Position numbers and translations under genes: made by a program. Below, piece after piece: positions 53,078-60,379 of a stretch of DNA of 60,379 nt. The stretch's first letter is position 1, and each line of letters starts with the position of its first letter. The notes under the pieces are model-generated. The model was not told where the DNA came from. It did no database searches and saw only the letters and a list, made by a program, of their open reading frames with translations. Location: positions 1-60,379 of the forward strand of contig NZ_JAAVSC010000016.1 of NCBI RefSeq assembly GCF_012641095.1, written 5' to 3'. Source of the stretch: Lactobacillus sp. HBUAS51381 (GTDB lineage Bacteria; Bacillota; Bacilli; Lactobacillales; Lactobacillaceae).

Positions 53078-54406
53078 TCACCTCCCCAGCTTGGTTAAGA
53101 TTACCGTGAAATACAATCGATCACGTTTAATTGCAATCTGTAACGCCGCATTCTCCGTGCGATCAATAATATCATGGACCGTGCTCAACCCCAGTCCATG
53201 ATGACCGCCTTTGGTCGTGTAGTCGGCCCGCATGAATTGATTGATTTTAGGCGGATTGGTGGCCGAGACCGGATTGGCAACGGCGAGTTCCACCGCTTCG
53301 GGATAGTCAAAGATTGCACAGTAAATCGTTGGGTTGTCCCCCACCGCGGGCGCTTCAATCGCATTATCCAGGAGAATGCCCATGATCCGGAGCAACTGCA
53401 TACTATCCATCGGGATCGTCTTGACCGGATCCGGAATCTCCAAGCGAATTTCACGGTTATGGTTCTGCGCCGCCAGTAACTTCTGAAACAACAGGCTCTT
53501 GAGGGGGGGATCTCCCAGCTGTTCAAGCCCGGCCGCTTCCAGCCCGACCAAGTGATGCGTGGCCGACCACCGTGAGCTTAACGTTCGATAGTAGGCAGCC
53601 AGTCCATCGTAGTCTTCGGCGTCGAGGTAGTCTCCCAACCGCAACATCTGTTGTTGGTAGTTGTGCGTGAATTGCCGGATGGCCTGCACTTGATTGGACA
53701 TGCGCCGATCGTAACGATTCTTGAGGAGACTTTTTTGGTAGTCGGCATGCACCCGTTGGCGGTGAAAGAAGCTTCGAAGAAAGGCAAAGAGGCTGACCGC
53801 AATCAGCAAGATCATCACCAGCTCAATGCTCAGGGCAAACGTCAACATCGCATGGGTAATCTGTAAATGGTGAATAATTAGCGAAGAGATCTCCGCCAAT
53901 AAGACCAAGCTCCACAATAGGGCCATGACCGTCCACTGTTCCTTACGGCTGAAGTCGAGGGCATCCAGATTTCCGGGTTGCAGGCGCATCCCCGAAACAC
54001 CGATTGATACCAGTATGTAAATCAAGAGTTGAAAAACCAGCCGGGCGGCAACCCCCGAAACGCTATTGGTAAAGCCGACGCCCCATAGCTCAACGAAGAC
54101 CTGCCGGCACACGTCGTTGATTAACACCACGACCAAATAAATCACAATCGTCGCGTTCACGAAAATTAATGTTGACTTCCGCCGGTGATGGATCAAGTAA
54201 ACCAATGCACTGATTGGCGGGATCAACAAGCTCCAGGATTGCCCAATAAAGGCCGGGATTAATCCCCAGCCCACCCACTTTAGCGGAAGCTTCCAGTTTT
54301 GCGGACGAATGACCCCAATCCACAGTGTGATGAACCATTGCATCGTCACCGCCAACACCAGATTGACCCAAAATTGACGGTCAAAGATTTGAAATAAGTC
54401 CACCAT
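53078..54406 (-). CDS. AgrC/PlnB-type sensor histidine kinase
   Basis: A 442-residue HPK10-type kinase, usually a receptor for secreted peptides. Six or seven membrane segments (residues 10-220), linker, then RQFTHNYQQQMLRLGDYL with the acceptor His, N-box LLDNAIEAPAVGDN and glycine box KGGHHGLGLSTVHDI, all intact. It is transcribed with the LytTR response regulator (12-base gap) and the degenerate partner. No precursor peptide, AgrB-type protease or ABC exporter gene is seen next to it. Confidence 0.9.
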   Translation of the reverse strand: MVDLFQIFDRQFWVNLVLAVTMQWFITLWIGVIRPQNWKLPLKWVGWGLIPAFIGQSWSLLIPPISALVYLIHHRRKSTLIFVNATIVIYLVVVLINDVCRQVFVELWGVGFTNSVSGVAARLVFQLLIYILVSIGVSGMRLQPGNLDALDFSRKEQWTVMALLWSLVLLAEISSLIIHHLQITHAMLTFALSIELVMILLIAVSLFAFLRSFFHRQRVHADYQKSLLKNRYDRRMSNQVQAIRQFTHNYQQQMLRLGDYLDAEDYDGLAAYYRTLSSRWSATHHLVGLEAAGLEQLGDPPLKSLLFQKLLAAQNHNREIRLEIPDPVKTIPMDSMQLLRIMGILLDNAIEAPAVGDNPTIYCAIFDYPEAVELAVANPVSATNPPKINQFMRADYTTKGGHHGLGLSTVHDIIDRTENAALQIAIKRDRLYFTVILTKLGR

Positions 54407-54418
54407 CTCTACACCCTC

Positions 54419-55174
54419 TTAGGACTTCAAATGTTTTTGAACCAGCGTCTTAACCTCGTGGAACCGCCGTGTGGCCACATCCGTTTCATCCCCATTGGGA
54501 AAAACCAGTCGCCGTGTAGCCGCATTGATGCCGCTAACGTTGTCCAAGTTCACTAAGAAACTTTTATCTGTTCGGTAAAGTTCCGGGTACTGATCCGCGA
54601 TGTCTTTCAAGAATCCCGGAAACTCCACCAACTGATTGGCCGCGTGAACGGTAACCTTGTGGGGCGTCATGGACGTTGCCACGAAATAAACGTCCCCCAT
54701 GGGCAGGCTAAACGTCCGCCCACCGATATTGTAGCTAAATAAATTCTCCGTATTTCCTAGATAATTGGTATACCGTTGATAGCCATAATCCACGTTTTCA
54801 CGAAGCTTCTGATCAATCTGTGCGCGTCCCAGATCCTTGACGACAAAGTCCATGGGCTCAACCTTCCGCTCAAACGTCAGCAAGGCCATCTCGGAGTGCG
54901 TGGTCACAAAGACAATTTCAGCAAAACCCAGTTGCTTCCGCAGCGCGATCGCCGTCTCCAATCCCGTCGTCTCCTCGGCCGGAAATTCAATATCGAGGAA
55001 AAATAACGCGTATTCCGGCGGATTGTCGGCCAAGTCCTGCAGTAAGGCCTGTGGGCTCGCCGTTGCCAAGCGCACCTGCATATCATAATCATTAATCATG
55101 ATATACCGCTTCACCACATCCGTATAATGGCTGAGTTGTTCTTGATTGTCCTCACAAAGATATACGGCTAACAC
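54419..55174 (-). CDS. AgrA/PlnC-type LytTR response regulator
   Basis: A 251-residue regulator: receiver domain with Asp in LFFLDIEFP (about residue 60) and the switch T/K in VTTHSEM and VVKDLG, then a LytTR DNA-binding domain (about residues 150-250, YNIGGRTFSLPMGDVYFVATS ... YRTDKSFLVNLDNV). LytTR proteins bind paired direct repeats about 20 bases apart. GTG at 55174 gives the standard N-terminus MLAVYLCEDN after AAAGGG; an ATG at 55201 is possible. First gene of the three-gene operon; a -10 TATAAT (near 55257) with poor -35 suggests an activated promoter. Confidence 0.9.
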   Translation of the reverse strand: MLAVYLCEDNQEQLSHYTDVVKRYIMINDYDMQVRLATASPQALLQDLADNPPEYALFFLDIEFPAEETTGLETAIALRKQLGFAEIVFVTTHSEMALLTFERKVEPMDFVVKDLGRAQIDQKLRENVDYGYQRYTNYLGNTENLFSYNIGGRTFSLPMGDVYFVATSMTPHKVTVHAANQLVEFPGFLKDIADQYPELYRTDKSFLVNLDNVSGINAATRRLVFPNGDETDVATRRFHEVKTLVQKHLKS

Positions 55175-55322
55175 GCTATCACATTCCCTTTCATTTCCCA
55201 TAGTCACGACCCCGTTGTGCCGTGCGTGGTCAAATTAACAAATAACACAATCTAATTATACGATAACCCTATTACCCATTAATGTACCTTGATTTCTGTG
55301 CAGTTGCAATCGTTTCCTCCCG

Positions 55323-55353
55323 AAAAAAAGAGACCATCCCCTCAGATAGTCCC
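55323..55353 (-). terminator. Terminator between the structured RNA and the response regulator operon
   Basis: Minus-strand 9-bp stem with G-U pairs, six-base loop TGAGGG, then seven T. Confidence 0.7.
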
Positions 55354-55690
55354 TTCTTTTATTGGATTATTTAATTACCGGAGCTGGCTATATTAGCACT
55401 CCCCCAAGTTCTAATAAAGTCGTGAAAGCCTTAGGTACTGCGAATAACCCGATTCAGTCACTTACTCTTCAGTCCATCACTGAAAATTCTGTTACGATTC
55501 TCGCCTAAGTTTCCGACTAATCTTCTACTCTGCCAATCGTCCTTCTGATTAGATAATCTCAGGGTGCGAATCCAATTAAGGCCTCCCCCGAATTGTGCGC
55601 TTAATCACGCATACTTTAATTGGTTGATTCGCAACATCAGTCCATTCGAACTGACCCCTTCCAACTGTCATAACTTTACCATGGTTTTGG
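55323..55690 (-). ncRNA. Candidate highly structured RNA upstream of the response regulator operon
   Basis: Minus strand. A terminator (arms 55330-55338 and 55345-55353, GGGACTATC/GATGGTCTC, seven T) ends a region full of hairpins: 55565-55633 (7 bp, three-base bulge, 8 bp, with an inner TGCG/CGCA hairpin), 55637-55654 (TCAGTTC-GAAT-GGACTGA), 55545-55562 and 55468-55484. G-U pairs in two of them fit the minus strand only. The 5' end and promoter are uncertain. No frame with a ribosome binding site is present. It fills the gene-free stretch 55208-55756. Confidence 0.5.
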
Positions 55691-55756
55691 CTTATCAACC
55701 GTTAAATCGCAAAAACGTCAATATTTGCACGTTAAAGCAGTAAATAATAGCACAAC

Positions 55757-56176
55757 TTAATTGTGTCGTAGTGAATAAGTGACATATCCACCCAACAGTA
55801 ACGGCCCCAAGAACGCGAATACCACGTCCAGTAAAACCCGCCAATACCACTTTAAGGGTGCCTTGGGAGCCGCTTCCAATCGCGGCTCTCGTTGGGGTCG
55901 ATTCATCCGCTCATAAACCGAAGAGGTCGCATCAGCCGCCCGCCGTTTCTTCCGCCGTCGAATCGTCGGGGCTTGGACGTCGCGTTTATCCTCCAAGATC
56001 ACCCATTTGGCGAATGGAAAGCACAACCAACTAATGAGAAAATACCAGTCGGCACCCGTTATGCCGGGCATCAGCCGCCACTGTGCATAGTTTAAATGCC
56101 CCAGTAGCGCGATTACGAGAATAAAGCCTAGACCGATTCCGGCCTGGTGGAGCCAATAGGATACGGATAACTTCAT
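55757..56176 (-). CDS. Hypothetical membrane protein, 139 residues
   Basis: Three predicted membrane segments (about residues 10-28, 42-60, 115-135) around a basic cytoplasmic loop (TIRRRKKRRAADATSS). No family recognised. The ATG at 56176 follows AAGGAG by eight bases; the frame extends far upstream across the divergent greA-like gene, but that part is a shadow. Confidence 0.7.
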   Translation of the reverse strand: MKLSVSYWLHQAGIGLGFILVIALLGHLNYAQWRLMPGITGADWYFLISWLCFPFAKWVILEDKRDVQAPTIRRRKKRRAADATSSVYERMNRPQREPRLEAAPKAPLKWYWRVLLDVVFAFLGPLLLGGYVTYSLRHN

Positions 56177-56248
56177 GGGGAGAACTCCTTTTCTTTTTAG
56201 AAAAACTTGGTAAAATTGGGGTAATTCTACGTGAGTGAGGTGCATAAC

Positions 56249-56728
56249 ATGGCACGAGATTTCAATCCCATCACCGCCGCAGGTTATCATGACCTGCAGG
56301 CAAAGATCGCGGCCCTGGAAGCCGATCGCCCCAGCAAAATTGCCAGCCTGGCTGAGGCACGAGCCCACGGAGACCTTTCGGAAAATGCGGAATACTCCGC
56401 GGCCAAACGAGATCTCCGGCATCTTGAAAGTCAACTTCGGTTCTTCAACAAGCAGCTTCAATATGCGAAGGTGGTCGCGCCCAGCAAGGACGATCAGGTT
56501 GAACTGGGCAAATGGGTAACCGTCAAGTTCATGGACGATGACGATCAAGTCAGTTACCAACTGGTCGGCACCCAGGAGGCCGACCTCGACGCCGGCAAGA
56601 TTACCCGGGTGTCGCCATTAGGAAAGGCACTCTTGGGCCACCGCCCCGGTGAAACGGTCACGATTAAGGCACCGAAGTCCAGTTATCAGGTGAAACTTGT
56701 CGCGGTCAGCCTGGAACGTCCCGTTTAA
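56249..56728 (+). CDS. GreA/GreB-family transcription elongation factor
   Basis: A 159-residue cleavage factor that rescues backtracked RNA polymerase. The N-terminal coiled coil carries the acidic tip LAEARAHGDLSENAEYSAAKRD (residues about 38-60), and the C-terminal FKBP-like domain ends with SPLGKALLGHRPGETVTI. The ATG at 56249 follows GTGAGG. Sequence and context suggest a GreA paralogue rather than the main greA. A strong bidirectional terminator follows. Confidence 0.9.
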   Translation: MARDFNPITAAGYHDLQAKIAALEADRPSKIASLAEARAHGDLSENAEYSAAKRDLRHLESQLRFFNKQLQYAKVVAPSKDDQVELGKWVTVKFMDDDDQVSYQLVGTQEADLDAGKITRVSPLGKALLGHRPGETVTIKAPKSSYQVKLVAVSLERPV

Positions 56729-56751
56729 TATTAGGAATATTATACCACGCT

Positions 56752-56799
56752 AAAAATACCGGTTAGACGCGTTCATGGCGATTCTAACCGGTATTTTTA
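56752..56799. terminator. Terminator after the greA-like gene
   Basis: A 16-bp perfect stem AAAAATACCGGTTAGA / TCTAACCGGTATTTTT. The 594-bp element begins 11 bases behind it. Confidence 0.9.
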
Positions 56800-56809
56800 T
56801 GCCACGACT

Positions 56810-57403
56810 AAAGGTTGAAAGATAGAAAACAGCTAGGACTCCTGGTGTGACAAGGATAACAACCATGATAATATGATAGTCGCGTGCTGGCCGCCTTACC
56901 GTTCGCCAAATTTGGTCTGGAACGCTGTGGGAAGGACCGGGAAAAGCCAAAGTACTGTCTTTTCCCTCGCTTTGAGCCGTTAGACCGCGTCTCAAAGACG
57001 CCATTTACCAAGAAAAATCGCTTGGTAAATCCCACGGCTGAGACCAAATTTGACTCACTCACGGCTACATGAAATGTATCCAATTAAACTGGTAGAACGT
57101 TGCCATTCCAGCGATGTTACCGCACGTTTAGTAGTTTTCAACCATCGTAACCGGAGGCAGCCAGAGATGCAGGTAGCCGTGACAGCGGTGTTAGCTGTGC
57201 AACAGCTTACAGCGCGGGACGTGTTTGGAGACTGATGATTTTTGTCAGGCTTCAAACCGAGCCGAAGGACCGCTTCTCAGGCCGCAGGCGGTCCCCACAG
57301 CGCCGGAATCTCTGGCAGCCGCAGGTGGTCGTTGACGACTAATTTAATGGCGATAATCCTTATCAGCTGGGGACTGGAGCATGTTCGTGACCTTTCAACC
57401 TTT
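56810..57403. repeat. 594-bp non-coding mobile-like element, copy 3, with target-site duplication
   Basis: Same length, ends (AAAGGTTGAAAG / CTTTCAACCTTT) and orientation as copy 1. Directly outside the inverted repeats the 11-mer ATGCCACGACT is found on both sides (56799-56809 and 57404-57414), and the match extends to 14 bases if shared end bases are counted. This is the mark of a recent insertion. No transposase is encoded, so it must be mobilised in trans or by another mechanism. It occupies most of the gene-free stretch 56800-57525. Confidence 0.88.
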
Positions 57404-57525
57404 ATGCCACGACTAATCCGCAAAAACATTGCCTGCCCGGTGACTTTACAACACATTCAAGGCTTTATCTACCAAATCTGGCTATCTTTAAAATCCGACC
57501 CAATTACCGCGATTTTCTGGTCGCA

Positions 57526-58131
57526 TCATTCCTGCGATGGTGCGACGCCAAAAACCGGCAACAGAATCTGATCAACTATTTCGTGACGGGCAGCTAAGGG
57601 AAGGGCTTGCTGGGTAATCACCTCGTTGATGAGCAAAATGCCCGGCAACATCACCAATCGGTCCGGCCACTGTGCGTGCGTAATCTCACCGCGTGCTGCA
57701 GCGTGATCTAACAACGGCTGCACAATCGTCTGGAGGCCGCTATTGGGTTCATGCTGATTTGCCTGCATGAGTAGCGTACCTAGATCCAGGCTCTGTAACC
57801 GATCCGCCAATAGTCCCCGAAACGTCTCGCTCTGAAGTTTGTCCAAAAAAGCGGCCATCTGCGCCATTAGCGCAAGAAAATCCGTCCGCAATGTTCCGGT
57901 ATCCGGAACCACGTAACCACTAAACCCACCAAACTTTGCAAATGCCGCAATCACCAGATGGGCTTTATCTGGCCAGCGTCGGTACAGCACGGTTTTGGTC
58001 GTCTCAGCCGCGGCAGCAATCCCTTCGATAGTTAACGCCTGGTAGCCTCTTTCCTGTAGCTGCGTCCAGGCCGCCGCTAAAATTGCATTGGTTAACGCTG
58101 ACCCCCGTCGGCGTGTTTTTTTTTCTGTCAT
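57526..58131 (-). CDS. TetR/AcrR-family repressor
   Basis: A 201-residue regulator: N-terminal helix-turn-helix (GYQALTIEGIAAAAETTKTVLYRRWPDKAHLV, residues about 29-60) and a ligand-binding C-terminal domain. Start ATG at 58131 after AAGGGAGA; a GTG at 58161 overlaps that site. It is divergent from an MFS efflux gene, and the 93-base gap holds a perfect 16-bp palindrome, so it most likely represses both genes until a drug-like ligand binds. Confidence 0.9.
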   Translation of the reverse strand: MTEKKTRRRGSALTNAILAAAWTQLQERGYQALTIEGIAAAAETTKTVLYRRWPDKAHLVIAAFAKFGGFSGYVVPDTGTLRTDFLALMAQMAAFLDKLQSETFRGLLADRLQSLDLGTLLMQANQHEPNSGLQTIVQPLLDHAAARGEITHAQWPDRLVMLPGILLINEVITQQALPLAARHEIVDQILLPVFGVAPSQE

Positions 58132-58186
58132 TTTGATTGTTCTCCCTTGTATTCTGCCCACCTCGGGTGTAGTATGCCTAATTATA

Positions 58187-58202
58187 AGATACGGCCGTAT
58201 CT
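58187..58202. promoter_or_regulatory. Palindromic operator of the TetR/MFS pair
   Basis: AGATACGGCCGTATCT, a perfect 16-bp inverted repeat, midway between the divergent starts; TATAAGATACG on the left may overlap a -10 site. Confidence 0.75.
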
Positions 58203-58224
58203 AATTTAAAAGTCAGGTGATTCG

Positions 58225-59610
58225 ATGTCTGCTCAAAAATCGCAACAAAATATTATTCAAATTGCGCTCTTCCTTGTCATTGGTGCCATCGCGCCACTAC
58301 TCGACACCACGATGACCAATGTCGCGCTTGACACTATTATGAGGTCACTGAACGTTTCCGTCAACGCCGTCCAATGGGTGACCACCAGTTATGTGCTGGC
58401 CCTCGGAATTACGGTGCCCGTCACTGGCTGGGCCACCAATTGGTTTGATGGCAAACACCTCTATCTGGGAGCACTGCTCGTCTTTTTGCTGGGATCCTTA
58501 CTCTCTGGCTGGGCCACCACGCTTCCCATGCTTATCGCTGGCCGTATCGTTCAAGGCGCCGCAGCGGGAATGATTGTCCCGCTAATTACCACGTTGGTGG
58601 TTCAAGTAACGGGGAGCACTGGTCTCGGTAAACTGATGGCCGTAGTTGGGATGCCTGCCGTCCTAATCCCTATTCTGGGGCCAACGGTCGGTGGTTACCT
58701 CATTCAGGTTCTAAACTGGCACTGGATATTTTTCATCAACATCCCACTAGTCCTGCTTGCGCTCATGCTCTTAGGCTGGAAGTTACCCGCCTTTCCTGCC
58801 CCCAAGCATGGCAAACACCTCGATATTCCCAGCTTGGTTCTCTTAGCCGACCTCTTTACATTTGCCATCATTGGCATCACCCGCTTCAGCACGGGCAATC
58901 AACTGACCTCACTAACCGTCTTAACCCCGCTCCTAGTTGCGCTAGCCTGCTTAATCTTTTACGTGCTCTACGCCAGTTGGCAGCCCGACAAAGCCCTCGT
59001 GAGTTTGACGTTATTTCGTTCCCCAACCTTCGATGCATCCCTCATTATCCTGATGCTTTCCGGTATCGCCGTTAACGGCGCCATGTTTCTACTTCCCCTC
59101 TACCTACAAAACACCCGCGGACTGAGTGTGGTCTGGTCCGGGACGTATCTCATCGCCCAAGGCGTGGGACTCTTGGTCTCGCGTAGCCAGATTGGTCGCC
59201 TCACGGATAGTATCGGTGCGCGGTGGGTCGTTCTTGTCTCGATAGGCATCGCCGTGGCCGGTACCCTACCATTCGTCTACTTCTCGGCAAACACGAGCCT
59301 TTGGTGGGTGCTCTTGGCCCTCTTCATCCGCGGCATCGGTCAGGGCGGTCTGACCATTCCCGTCATGGCCGACAGTTACACGGGACTACCTCAGTCACGC
59401 ATTGCTGAAGCCACCACGGCAACGCGAATGCTTCAAAACATCGGTGGCGCTATGGGCACGGCCGTCCTCGCCACCATCATCCAACACGCGCTTCCCCACG
59501 TTGGCATGAATGCCGCCTACCAAACAGCCTTTCTGTGGTCCATTGGCTTCATCCTACTAACGGCAATTCCAGCCTGGTTCTTGAGTCACCCGGTAACAGT
59601 GAAGGCTTGA
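58225..59610 (+). CDS. MFS multidrug efflux transporter, DHA2 (EmrB/QacA) family
   Basis: A 461-residue drug/proton antiporter with about 14 membrane segments. DHA2 signatures are LDTTMTNVALDTIMRSL in helix 1, WVTTSYVLALGITVPVTGW in helix 2, GRIVQGAAAGMIVPL in helix 4 and the motif C-like MPAVLIPILGPTVGGYL in helix 5. It would export hydrophobic toxic compounds. Controlled by the adjacent TetR protein through the shared operator. Starts 23 bases after the palindrome, with AGGTGA as a weak ribosome binding site. Terminator at 59698. Confidence 0.92.
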   Translation: MSAQKSQQNIIQIALFLVIGAIAPLLDTTMTNVALDTIMRSLNVSVNAVQWVTTSYVLALGITVPVTGWATNWFDGKHLYLGALLVFLLGSLLSGWATTLPMLIAGRIVQGAAAGMIVPLITTLVVQVTGSTGLGKLMAVVGMPAVLIPILGPTVGGYLIQVLNWHWIFFINIPLVLLALMLLGWKLPAFPAPKHGKHLDIPSLVLLADLFTFAIIGITRFSTGNQLTSLTVLTPLLVALACLIFYVLYASWQPDKALVSLTLFRSPTFDASLIILMLSGIAVNGAMFLLPLYLQNTRGLSVVWSGTYLIAQGVGLLVSRSQIGRLTDSIGARWVVLVSIGIAVAGTLPFVYFSANTSLWWVLLALFIRGIGQGGLTIPVMADSYTGLPQSRIAEATTATRMLQNIGGAMGTAVLATIIQHALPHVGMNAAYQTAFLWSIGFILLTAIPAWFLSHPVTVKA

Positions 59611-59697
59611 GCTTTACGGTTTAATATACCGCTGTTTATCAAGCGGCAACACCCTGTCCATACTTGTTTTACCCGGCGTGCGCGATGAACACGATCT

Positions 59698-59730
59698 GCA
59701 TGTCTGAGTTCGATCTCAGGCATGCTTTTG
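59698..59730 (+). terminator. Terminator after the MFS gene
   Basis: Stem GCATGTCTGAG / CTCAGGCATGC (one G-U pair), six-base loop, four T. Confidence 0.8.
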
Positions 59731-60084
59731 TGGTGGCCGACTTAAATCCGATTTTTTCTTCCAAGCAGTTCAGGTTAAAAATATTTTCGTCTGCATCTAG
59801 TAACAAGTGGTATGGCTAATTGAACCGTTAGAAGGCTGCTATTTATTTTACCGATAAGTCTAAAGTTCATCTGGTAACTGCGCTATATTTTTTATGATTA
59901 GACAGCTATTGACCGCACGTCAATTTTCGCTTCAATCGACCATAAATTGAGATATTGGTCTATTACCACAATCACCCGAATTAAAGTGAAAATTAAAATC
60001 GTCCTTGACATCTCATCTAATTTTAATTATTGTAGAACACATCAACAAATCTAAAACAAAACTTTTTGAAAGCGAGGGATGACC
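59731..60084. other. AT-rich intergenic region with a promoter
   Basis: No gene or repeat seen. TTGACA, 17-base spacer and TATTGT at 60005-60033 form a plausible promoter reading towards the small frame at 60085 and the intron. Confidence 0.5.
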
Positions 60085-60177
60085 ATGATGATGATTAAAC
60101 AAACAACCACAATGGATACATCCCTGGCTATTCAAAACGCAGCCTTATTATTAACGAAGAAGGACCCGGTCACTTGA
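60085..60177 (+). CDS. Possible small peptide, 30 residues
   Basis: Starts MMMIKQTTTMDTSLAIQNAA and ends in TKKDPVT. GCGAGGG lies six bases before the ATG and a consensus-like promoter 50 bases upstream. The composition is unremarkable and there is no homologue that I know, so it may be a leader peptide or chance. It ends before two hairpins and the intron. Confidence 0.35.
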   Translation: MMMIKQTTTMDTSLAIQNAALLLTKKDPVT

Positions 60178-60253
60178 CCTTGAGCTAACCCTCAAAATTC
60201 AAGTGCTGAGCCCTTCTTTCCCGTGTGGTAATGAGGGCTCGGTATCCGTGTAA

Positions 60254-60287
60254 GACCTCATTCACCATGTGGATGAGGTCTTTTGTT
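60254..60287 (+). terminator. Terminator hairpin used as intron insertion site
   Basis: GACCTCAT...ATGAGGTC stem (8 bp, mismatch, 3 bp) followed by TTTTGTT. The group IIC intron starts at the next base. A second hairpin, GAGCCCT/AGGGCTC, lies at 60208-60240. Confidence 0.75.
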
Positions 60288-60379
60288 GTGCGCCCGGCAT
60301 GGGCGCTAACTAGGCGGTGAAAATCCGCTGTGGGCCGTAGTAGTCGGAACCACGAGCCGAAGGCAAAGGTGTCCATCGC
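60288..60379 (+). mobile_element. Group IIC intron, 5' end, cut by window edge
   Basis: The sequence begins GTGCGCCCGGCATGGGCGC, continues with GGCGGTGAAAATCCGC and GAGCCGAAGGCAAAGGTGTCC, and follows domain I of bacterial class C group II introns in order and spacing. These introns are retrotransposing ribozymes that encode a reverse transcriptase/maturase and insert behind terminator hairpins, which is exactly the position seen. The maturase gene and 3' end lie beyond the window. Confidence 0.85.

Noticed and set aside
51361-55390. Shared 10-mer CCGGAGCTGG in the two RNAs that flank the kinase operon
   Set aside because: It lies on opposite strands relative to the transcripts and the surroundings do not align, so it is probably coincidence.
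55364-55510. 48-codon plus-strand frame from a TTG (DYLITGAGYISTPPSSNK...)
   Set aside because: No ribosome binding site, ordinary length for a chance frame, and it is antisense to the structured minus-strand RNA.
55590-55712. 40-codon minus-strand frame inside the structured RNA
   Set aside because: No usable ribosome binding site, and the bases are better explained by long hairpins with strand-specific G-U pairs.
55757-56560. Long 267-codon reading of the membrane-protein frame
   Set aside because: The upstream half is antisense to the greA-like gene; the ATG at 56176 has a proper ribosome binding site.
56808-57255. Several 60-110-codon frames inside the 594-bp elements
   Set aside because: They differ in length and frame between the copies and have no ribosome binding sites, so they do not represent a conserved protein.
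60185-60376. 63-codon minus-strand frame with a C-terminus RRAQHLNFEG
   Set aside because: Its first half lies in the conserved 5' domain of the group II intron and the rest in two hairpins; no ribosome binding site. Judged a shadow.
1-60379. Prophage or plasmid backbone
   Set aside because: No phage structural, integrase, replication or mobilisation genes are present; apart from BREX, repeats and the intron, gene content is chromosomal.

Overview
The window looks like a chromosomal segment of a lactic acid bacterium of the family Lactobacillaceae, probably a Levilactobacillus-like heterofermenter. Supporting signs are oppDFBCA, a choloylglycine-hydrolase/penicillin V acylase-type enzyme, several peptidases (PepF, S9, M15), a BrnQ carrier behind a T-box, lipoate-protein ligase, GG-rich ribosome binding sites and frequent GTG/TTG starts. 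Most of the window is judged by eye to be fairly GC-rich; the first 7 kb are clearly more AT-rich. The species assignment is inference.

Layout. 1-6857 (minus strand): the 5' half of a type 1 BREX anti-phage operon, brxA-brxB-brxC-pglX, with pglX running off the left edge. 7353-16717: housekeeping and accessory genes, including an exonuclease-BRCT protein, T-box/brnQ, tRNA-Arg, MarR, an NAD(P)HX epimerase, a D-Ala-D-Ala dipeptidase, a bile-salt/penicillin acylase, an NlpC/P60 hydrolase and an XRE regulator. 17524-34095: a MurJ-like flippase, an S9 peptidase, a PanE-like reductase, an orphan ATP-cone protein, an Spx paralogue, an Na+/H+ antiporter, a cytoplasmic 5'-nucleotidase, an RNase Y paralogue, a YoaK protein, an alpha/beta hydrolase and PepF. 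34563-42023: an XRE regulator, a methyltransferase, YdcF and TMEM175 families, a secreted SH3-like protein, lipoate ligase and an Rrf2 regulator. 42457-48333: the oppDFBCA oligopeptide uptake operon. 49615-51258: a universal stress protein, an RluA-family pseudouridine synthase and a tiny membrane peptide. 51353-55690: an AgrA/PlnC-type response regulator with two AgrC/PlnB-type kinases, flanked on both sides by apparently non-coding structured transcripts. 56249-59610: a GreA paralogue and a TetR/MFS efflux pair. 60288-end: the start of a group IIC intron sitting directly behind a terminator hairpin.

Repeats and non-coding elements are the most distinctive content. A 594-bp element with 12-bp terminal inverted repeats is present twice at full length (16886-17479 and 56810-57403) and once internally deleted and inverted (34103-34479), with a probable remnant near 19230. 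The copy at 56810 is flanked by a direct repeat that looks like a recent target-site duplication. A separate imperfect tandem repeat of about 135 bp fills 26400-26790. Several intergenic stretches have a promoter, strong hairpins and a terminator but no convincing reading frame (38937-39151, 41405-41508, 51353-51626, 55323-55690).

How the genes work together. BREX would protect against phage by host methylation and blocking of phage DNA. Opp, PepF, the S9 and M15 peptidases and BrnQ form a peptide and amino-acid supply set. Cell-wall functions are spread over MurJ, NlpC/P60, the M15 dipeptidase and the SH3-like secreted protein. The two-kinase LytTR system has no recognisable signal-peptide or exporter gene here, so its output may be the flanking RNAs; this is inference.
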